A stretch of DNA of 64,000 bases from Agromyces sp. S2-1-8. Lineage in GTDB: Bacteria > Actinomycetota > Actinomycetes > Actinomycetales > Microbacteriaceae. Shown one piece after another: positions 60,064-64,000 of this stretch. The DNA lies in NCBI RefSeq assembly GCF_021129215.1, contig NZ_JAJOLP010000001.1, positions 3,951,940 to 4,015,939 of the forward strand, in the 5' to 3' direction. The position numbers were made by a program, and so were the translations under genes. The notes under the pieces are model-generated. The model was given only the letters and a program-made list of their open reading frames with translations. It was not told where the DNA came from and made no database searches. Position 1 is the first letter of the stretch; each line of letters begins with the position of its first letter.

Positions 60064-60509
60064 CAGTCTTCTCCTCGGATGACGAGCGTCGAGATCGCGG
60101 TGACGACGTGCGCGCCGCCTTCGTCGGTGATGACCGACTCGGCCGTGACCATCGAGTGGGCGCCGAGCGTCTTCACGCTCGAGACGGTGAGGGTCGCGGT
60201 GAGCAGGTCGCCCGCGACGATGGCGCGGGTCGACGTGAAGCGCTGGTCGCCGTGCACGACCCGCGAGAAGTCGATGCCCGCGTCGGGGTCGGCGAGCAGC
60301 TGGGCGAGGGTGTGCTCCTGCACGACGACGGCGAAGGTCGGCGGGGCGACCACGTCGGCGTGGCCCGCGGCGCGCGCAGCCTCGGGGTCGAGGTTGATCG
60401 GGTTCGTCGCGAACACGGCGCGGGCGAACTCGCGCACCTTCTCACGACCGACGAGGTACGGCTCGGTGGGCGGGAAGACCCGCCCCTGCAGCTCGGGGTT
60501 CACAGACAC
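60063..60509 (-). CDS. FAS1-like (HadA-type) dehydratase-domain protein
   Basis: A 148-residue hot-dog-fold protein of the UPF0336/HadA group: PPTEPYLVGREKVREFARAVFATNPINLDPEAARAAGHADVVAPPTFAVVVQ. It lacks the catalytic dyad of the HadB partner, as usual for the substrate-binding subunit. Start GTG 60509. First gene of the operon hadA-hadB-murB. Actual fatty-acid versus other substrate is not proven. Confidence 0.88.
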   Translation of the reverse strand: MSVNPELQGRVFPPTEPYLVGREKVREFARAVFATNPINLDPEAARAAGHADVVAPPTFAVVVQEHTLAQLLADPDAGIDFSRVVHGDQRFTSTRAIVAGDLLTATLTVSSVKTLGAHSMVTAESVITDEGGAHVVTAISTLVIRGED

Positions 60510-60550
60510 CCCGTCAGTCTATTCGGCGTGCGCGGTCGGGCTCGGCGGCG

Positions 60551-61165
60551 TCAGTCGTCGCGCAGGCGGGCCAGCCGCAGGCGCAGGGCGTCGAGCAGGA
60601 GCTCGAGGCCGAGCTCGAAGACCCGGTCGGAGCGCGCGTCGCCGCGTTCGGCCGAGGCGATGAGTCGGCCGAGGCTCTTCGTCGGCACGCCGGGCTGCCA
60701 GATGTCGTCGGGCGAGGCGTAGTCGAGCCCGAAGCCGAGGGCGAACGAGTCGAGCACGGCGACGACCGGCAGCACCTCGTCGTCGGGGAATCCGCCCTCG
60801 ACGAGCGCCGTCGCGAGCGAGTCGTAGCCCGCGATGACGGTGTCGTCGGTGATCGTCTTGCCGACGAGCAGCGGCACGATCGCCGGGTGCTCGGCGTAGA
60901 GCCGTCGCATGCGCTGCATCGTGGCGACGACGACCTCGTCCCAGGTGCCGCCCGGCGTCTCGAGCAGGTAGCGGCGGCCGAGCCGACCGCGCATGAGCTC
61001 GATGATGCCGTCGCGCCCGTCGACGTGGTTGTACAGCGACGACGGCGTCACCCCGAGGCTGCGGGCGAGCGCGTTGACCCCGAACGGGGCGCCCGAGTCG
61101 ACGAGGTCGATCGCCGCATCGGCGATGCGGTCGGCCGACAGGAGCGGCACCTTGGGCCTCGCCAT
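60551..61165 (-). CDS. TetR-family transcriptional regulator
   Basis: A 204-residue regulator. The N-terminal helix-turn-helix is SADRIADAAIDLVDSGAPFGVNALARSLGVTPSSLYNHVDGRDGIIELM; the C-terminal helices match the TetR_C group. It is divergent from the MFS transporter; a dyad at 61277-61295 at the transporter promoter is its probable operator. It is likely to repress export until its ligand is present. Confidence 0.9.
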   Translation of the reverse strand: MARPKVPLLSADRIADAAIDLVDSGAPFGVNALARSLGVTPSSLYNHVDGRDGIIELMRGRLGRRYLLETPGGTWDEVVVATMQRMRRLYAEHPAIVPLLVGKTITDDTVIAGYDSLATALVEGGFPDDEVLPVVAVLDSFALGFGLDYASPDDIWQPGVPTKSLGRLIASAERGDARSDRVFELGLELLLDALRLRLARLRDD

Positions 61166-61247
61166 GCGCTCCTCCTCGGGTCGGTCGTCCGTGATCGGAC
61201 GTCATCGGGCAATCAGGTCAGCCTACGCGGATGCCTCGGGCCGAGGG

Positions 61248-61276
61248 TTGCGGATCGGGCCGCCCCGTGCATAATA
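61248..61276 (+). promoter_or_regulatory. promoter of the MFS-amidohydrolase operon
   Basis: TTGCGG (61248-61253), exact 17-nt spacer, CATAAT (61271-61276): one of the best sigma70-type promoters in the window. Confidence 0.7.
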
Positions 61277-61295
61277 AACGAACACCATTCATTTA
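61277..61295. promoter_or_regulatory. TetR operator candidate
   Basis: AAACGAA-CACCA-TTCATTT is a dyad with 6 of 7 matching positions. It starts right after the -10 box, so a bound TetR would block initiation. Confidence 0.6.
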
Positions 61296-61362
61296 AGCGG
61301 CTGCCCCCCGGCCGCGTCATCCCCGGCACGCCGAAGTGCCCCGATCCCCCACCGGAGCCCCG

Positions 61363-62658
61363 ATGTCGCACTCCGACCTCAGCGCACGCGTTCCGCTGCG
61401 CCCGCCCACCGCGACCGCGACCTTCGCGATCGCCATCGCCGGCTACCTCGGCGTCAACCTCTCGCCCTACATGATCACGGCGCTGCAGTCGGCGCTCGAC
61501 GCCGACGTGCTCACTGCGAGCTGGATCGTCACGGGCGCCCTGCTGGCGACCGCGATCGTCGGCCTCGCTGCGGCGCCGCTCTGCGCCGGACCGCGCCGGC
61601 TGCTCGTCGCCCGCGCCGGGCTCGTGCTGGGCGTCGTCGGCTTCGGTGCAGCGGCGCTCGTGCCCGAGCCCGGCGTCGTCGTCGGCGGACTGCTCGTCGG
61701 CGGCGCCGGCGCCGGCGGCGCGGTCGCCGCGGCGGGCGCGGCCATCGCGGCCTTCCGCAACCCCGACCGGGTCGCGGGCTTCAACGGCCTCGCGAACCGC
61801 GGCGTCATCACGATCGTGCTCCTCGTCATCCCGCTCGTCGGGCTCGCCCCGATCGACGTGTTCGGCGCGCTCGCGCTCTTCAGCCTCGCCGCACTCGCGG
61901 TGAGCGGCTGGCTGCCCGCCGCGCCCGTGCACGCGCCGCAGGCCGGCGCCGCGGTCGCCGAGGCGGTGCCCGTCGAGGTGCCGCCGACCGGCGTCGTGCG
62001 CGCCCTGCCCGAGCGGAGCCCCGCGACGACGCGCCTCGTCACGATCGCCGGGTTCGTGCTGCTCGTGACGTTCGCGCTCTGGGCGGCGAGCGAGGACTCG
62101 CTCTGGGCGATGGCCGGCGTCATGGGCGCCGAGCAGGCCGGGCTCACCGACGCCGGTCTCGGCCTCGCACTCAGCGGCGCGACCGCGGGCGGGCTCGTCG
62201 GGTCGGTGATGCTCATGATCGTCGGCGACCGCTTCGGACGAGCGCTCCCGCTCGGCATCCTGCTCGCACTCGGTGGCATCCTGAAGATCGTGGAGGGCTT
62301 CACGACCGACGAGACGAGCTTCATCGTCGTGTTCATCGCCTGGAACACGGTCTACGCCCTCGCCTTCATGTACTTCGTCTCGACCTCGGCCGCGCTCGAC
62401 GCCGACGGCCGGTGGTCGGGACCCCTGCTCGCCGTCTACCTCGTCGGCTCGAGCCTGACCCCGGTCATCGGGGCCGCGCTCGTCGAGGCGCTCGGCTACC
62501 AGGGCTTCGTCGTCGCACTCGGCGTCGCGAGCTTCGTGCTCGCGGTTCCGGCGGTCGCCGTCGCCCGCCTGTCCACCCGCCTCCAGCGCGCAGAGGCCGG
62601 CCCGCCGGCCGGCGCGTCGCCCGAGGCATCCGCCCAGACCCAGGAGGTCACCGCGTGA
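61363..62658 (+). CDS. MFS transporter
   Basis: A 431-residue transporter with about 12 helices. The N-terminus (ATATFAIAIAGYLGVNLSPYMITALQSALDADVLTASWIVTGALLATAIVGLAAAPL) and the loop NPDRVAGFNGLANRG are seen; the second half begins at TRLVTIAGFVLLVTFALWAASEDSLWAM. I start at ATG 61363 with GGAG 5 nt upstream. Its stop overlaps the amidohydrolase start (GTGA), so both share a transcript controlled by the TetR operator. Substrate not known, perhaps the amidohydrolase substrate. Confidence 0.9.
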   Translation: MSHSDLSARVPLRPPTATATFAIAIAGYLGVNLSPYMITALQSALDADVLTASWIVTGALLATAIVGLAAAPLCAGPRRLLVARAGLVLGVVGFGAAALVPEPGVVVGGLLVGGAGAGGAVAAAGAAIAAFRNPDRVAGFNGLANRGVITIVLLVIPLVGLAPIDVFGALALFSLAALAVSGWLPAAPVHAPQAGAAVAEAVPVEVPPTGVVRALPERSPATTRLVTIAGFVLLVTFALWAASEDSLWAMAGVMGAEQAGLTDAGLGLALSGATAGGLVGSVMLMIVGDRFGRALPLGILLALGGILKIVEGFTTDETSFIVVFIAWNTVYALAFMYFVSTSAALDADGRWSGPLLAVYLVGSSLTPVIGAALVEALGYQGFVVALGVASFVLAVPAVAVARLSTRLQRAEAGPPAGASPEASAQTQEVTA

Positions 62659-64000
62659 GTCGCACGCTCGTCACCAATGCCCGCATCTTCACCGCGAACC
62701 GCCCCGGCGACGGGGCCGAGTGGGCCGAGGCGCTCGTCGTCGACGGCGAGTCGCTCGCCTTCGTCGGGGATGCCGCGACCGCCGCCTCGGCGGCGGGCCC
62801 CGACGCCGAGGTGCAGGATCTCGGCGGCCGGCTCGTCGTGCCCGGCTTCCTCGACGTGCACACCCACCTGCACATGCTCGGCGACGCCCTCGGCCGGGTG
62901 CAGCTGCGCGACGCCCGCGACCTCGGCGAGATCCAGGCGCGTCTGCGGGCTGCACGGGATGCCGCGCCCGACGCGCCCCGCCTGCTCGGCGTCTCGTGGC
63001 TGTTCGACTCGGTGCCCGGCGGCTCGCCCACCCGGCAGATGATCGACGAGGTCGTCGACGACGTGCCCGTCTTCCTCGACGCGAACGACCTGCACTCGAC
63101 CTGGGTCAACTCGGCCGCCCTCGCCGAGCTCGGCATCACGCGCGACACCCCCGACCCGATCGGCGGGCGCATCGGCCGCGACGCCGACGGCGAGCCCGAC
63201 GGCCTGCTCTACGAGACCGCGGCGATGTACCACGTGTGGGCGCACCTCGCCGAGGTCACGACCGACGCGGATCGCGACGCCGCTGTCGAGCGCGCGCTCG
63301 ACGCGTATCTCGCGACGGGCGTTACCGGCGCGGCCGACATGGCGTTCGGGGAGCGCGAGCTCGCCTCGTTCGAGCGCGTCGTCGCCCGGCGCGGGGGGCT
63401 GCCGTTCCACCTCGTCGGGTACTGGCTCGTCGACAACACGGGCGACGACGCCGAGAACCTCGCGCAGGTCGCCCGCGCCGTGGAGCTCGCGCAGGGCGGC
63501 GGCAGCCCGTGGCTGCGCATCGCCGGCATCAAGCTCATCACCGACGGCGTGATCGACGCCTGCACGGCCGCCATGCAGTCGCCGTACGCCGACGGATCGA
63601 ACGCCGACCCGATCTGGCCCTACGAGCAGATGGCCCCCGTGGTCGCCGCGGCCGACGCCGCGGGCCTGCAGGTCGCACTGCACGCCATCGGGGATGCCGC
63701 GAGCTCGTCGGCGCTCGACGCGATCGAGCACGCGATCGAGGTCAACGGCGACCGGCCCGGCGACCGCCCGCGCCGGCACCGCGTCGAGCACCTCGAGTAC
63801 GCGGCGCGCGGCACGGCCGAGCGGATGGCGCGGCTCGGCGTCACCGCATCGATGCAGCCCGTGCACTGCGACCCGTCGATCATGGACAACTGGATGGCCC
63901 GCCTCGGCGACGACCGCGTCGACCGCGGCTTCGCGTGGCCCGAGTACCGCGACGCGGGCGCCCTGCTCGCGTTCTCGACCGACGCGCCGACCGCGCCGCA
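62655..64000 (+). CDS. YtcJ-like amidohydrolase, partial
   Basis: At least 448 residues of a metal-dependent amidohydrolase; the 3' end is outside the window. Metal ligands His69 and His71 are in FLDVHTHLHM, later metal-ligand motifs are ALHAIGDAAS and RVEHLEYA, and the family Asp is in FSTDAPTAP near the right edge. IKLITDGVIDACTA carries the bridging Lys-region. YtcJ-type enzymes cleave amides or exocyclic bonds of unknown physiological substrates. AGGAGG is 7 nt before the GTG, which overlaps the MFS stop. Confidence 0.88.
   Translation, partial: MSRTLVTNARIFTANRPGDGAEWAEALVVDGESLAFVGDAATAASAAGPDAEVQDLGGRLVVPGFLDVHTHLHMLGDALGRVQLRDARDLGEIQARLRAARDAAPDAPRLLGVSWLFDSVPGGSPTRQMIDEVVDDVPVFLDANDLHSTWVNSAALAELGITRDTPDPIGGRIGRDADGEPDGLLYETAAMYHVWAHLAEVTTDADRDAAVERALDAYLATGVTGAADMAFGERELASFERVVARRGGLPFHLVGYWLVDNTGDDAENLAQVARAVELAQGGGSPWLRIAGIKLITDGVIDACTAAMQSPYADGSNADPIWPYEQMAPVVAAADAAGLQVALHAIGDAASSSALDAIEHAIEVNGDRPGDRPRRHRVEHLEYAARGTAERMARLGVTASMQPVHCDPSIMDNWMARLGDDRVDRGFAWPEYRDAGALLAFSTDAPTAP

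Noticed and set aside
1..64000. Prophage, integrative element or insertion sequence
   Set aside because: No integrase, transposase, phage structural gene or tRNA attachment duplication was seen; base composition is even.

Overview
The window is high-GC (about 70%) DNA with dense coding, GTG starts, leaderless-looking promoters, ATGA/GTGA stop-start overlaps and the gene order tRNA-Trp, secE, nusG, rplK, rplA. This points to an actinobacterium, most likely Microbacteriaceae (Agromyces- or Microbacterium-like; genus not proven). About 58 protein genes and one tRNA can be supported. The first (DUF6325) and last (amidohydrolase) genes run off the ends. I see no insertion sequence, prophage or CRISPR array.

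Layout. 1-3.3 kb: small DUF6325 and CMD-family genes and a MalT-like LuxR regulator. 3.4-6.7 kb: amine-oxidising FAD oxidoreductase, cupin and succinate-semialdehyde dehydrogenase (polyamine/GABA type). 6.7-9.7 kb: two lipoproteins, then a VOC-HxlR operon with a doubled operator. 9.7-14.4 kb: PucR regulator divergent from mmsA and a class III aminotransferase. 14.6-16.9 kb: a secreted amine oxidase with permuted domain order, overlapping a Pr6Pr membrane gene tail to tail. 16.9-19.3 kb: amino-acid ABC importer. 19.5-25.2 kb: ketoglutarate-semialdehyde dehydrogenase, glutaryl-CoA dehydrogenase and CoA-transferase, divergent from a GntR regulator and a soluble Cache-domain protein. 25.2-27.8 kb: VanRS-like two-component pair and a VanY-like peptidase. 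27.9-32.3 kb: second succinate-semialdehyde dehydrogenase, tyrosine phosphatase, DUF1801 protein and an APC permease. Much of 3.4-32 kb therefore reads as a loose catabolic island for amines, omega-amino acids and dicarboxylates.

32.4-37.9 kb is housekeeping: acylphosphatase, SPW protein, ribosomal proteins L1 and L11, NusG, SecE, tRNA-Trp, dGTPase. 38-42.6 kb: exported phytase-like/GDPD fusion, aminotransferase and small genes. 42.7-45.8 kb: lysG-lysE, then a leaderless polycysteine leader ORF ahead of an isopenicillin-N-synthase-like dioxygenase. 45.8-48.1 kb: YCII protein and ECF sigma factor. 48.2-51.9 kb: ABC exporter with a NarL-type two-component system. 51.9-58.2 kb: PAP2/diacylglycerol-kinase fusion and a PspC cluster with its own sensor and regulator. 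58.3-60.5 kb: murB and the hadAB-like dehydratase pair. 60.5-64 kb: TetR regulator divergent from an MFS transporter and an amidohydrolase.

Main unexplained signals: (1) a circularly permuted flavin amine oxidase; (2) a probable cysteine-sensing attenuator before a 2-oxoglutarate/Fe(II) oxygenase; (3) about 30 copies of the 9-mer GGATGCCTC, kept in coding DNA through non-preferred codons and built into terminators; (4) a dispersed palindromic repeat, one copy of which sits in frame inside murB; (5) three intergenic 73-80 bp elements bounded by long inverted repeats; (6) a sigma-factor gene with no conventional start codon and a 48-bp internal duplication.
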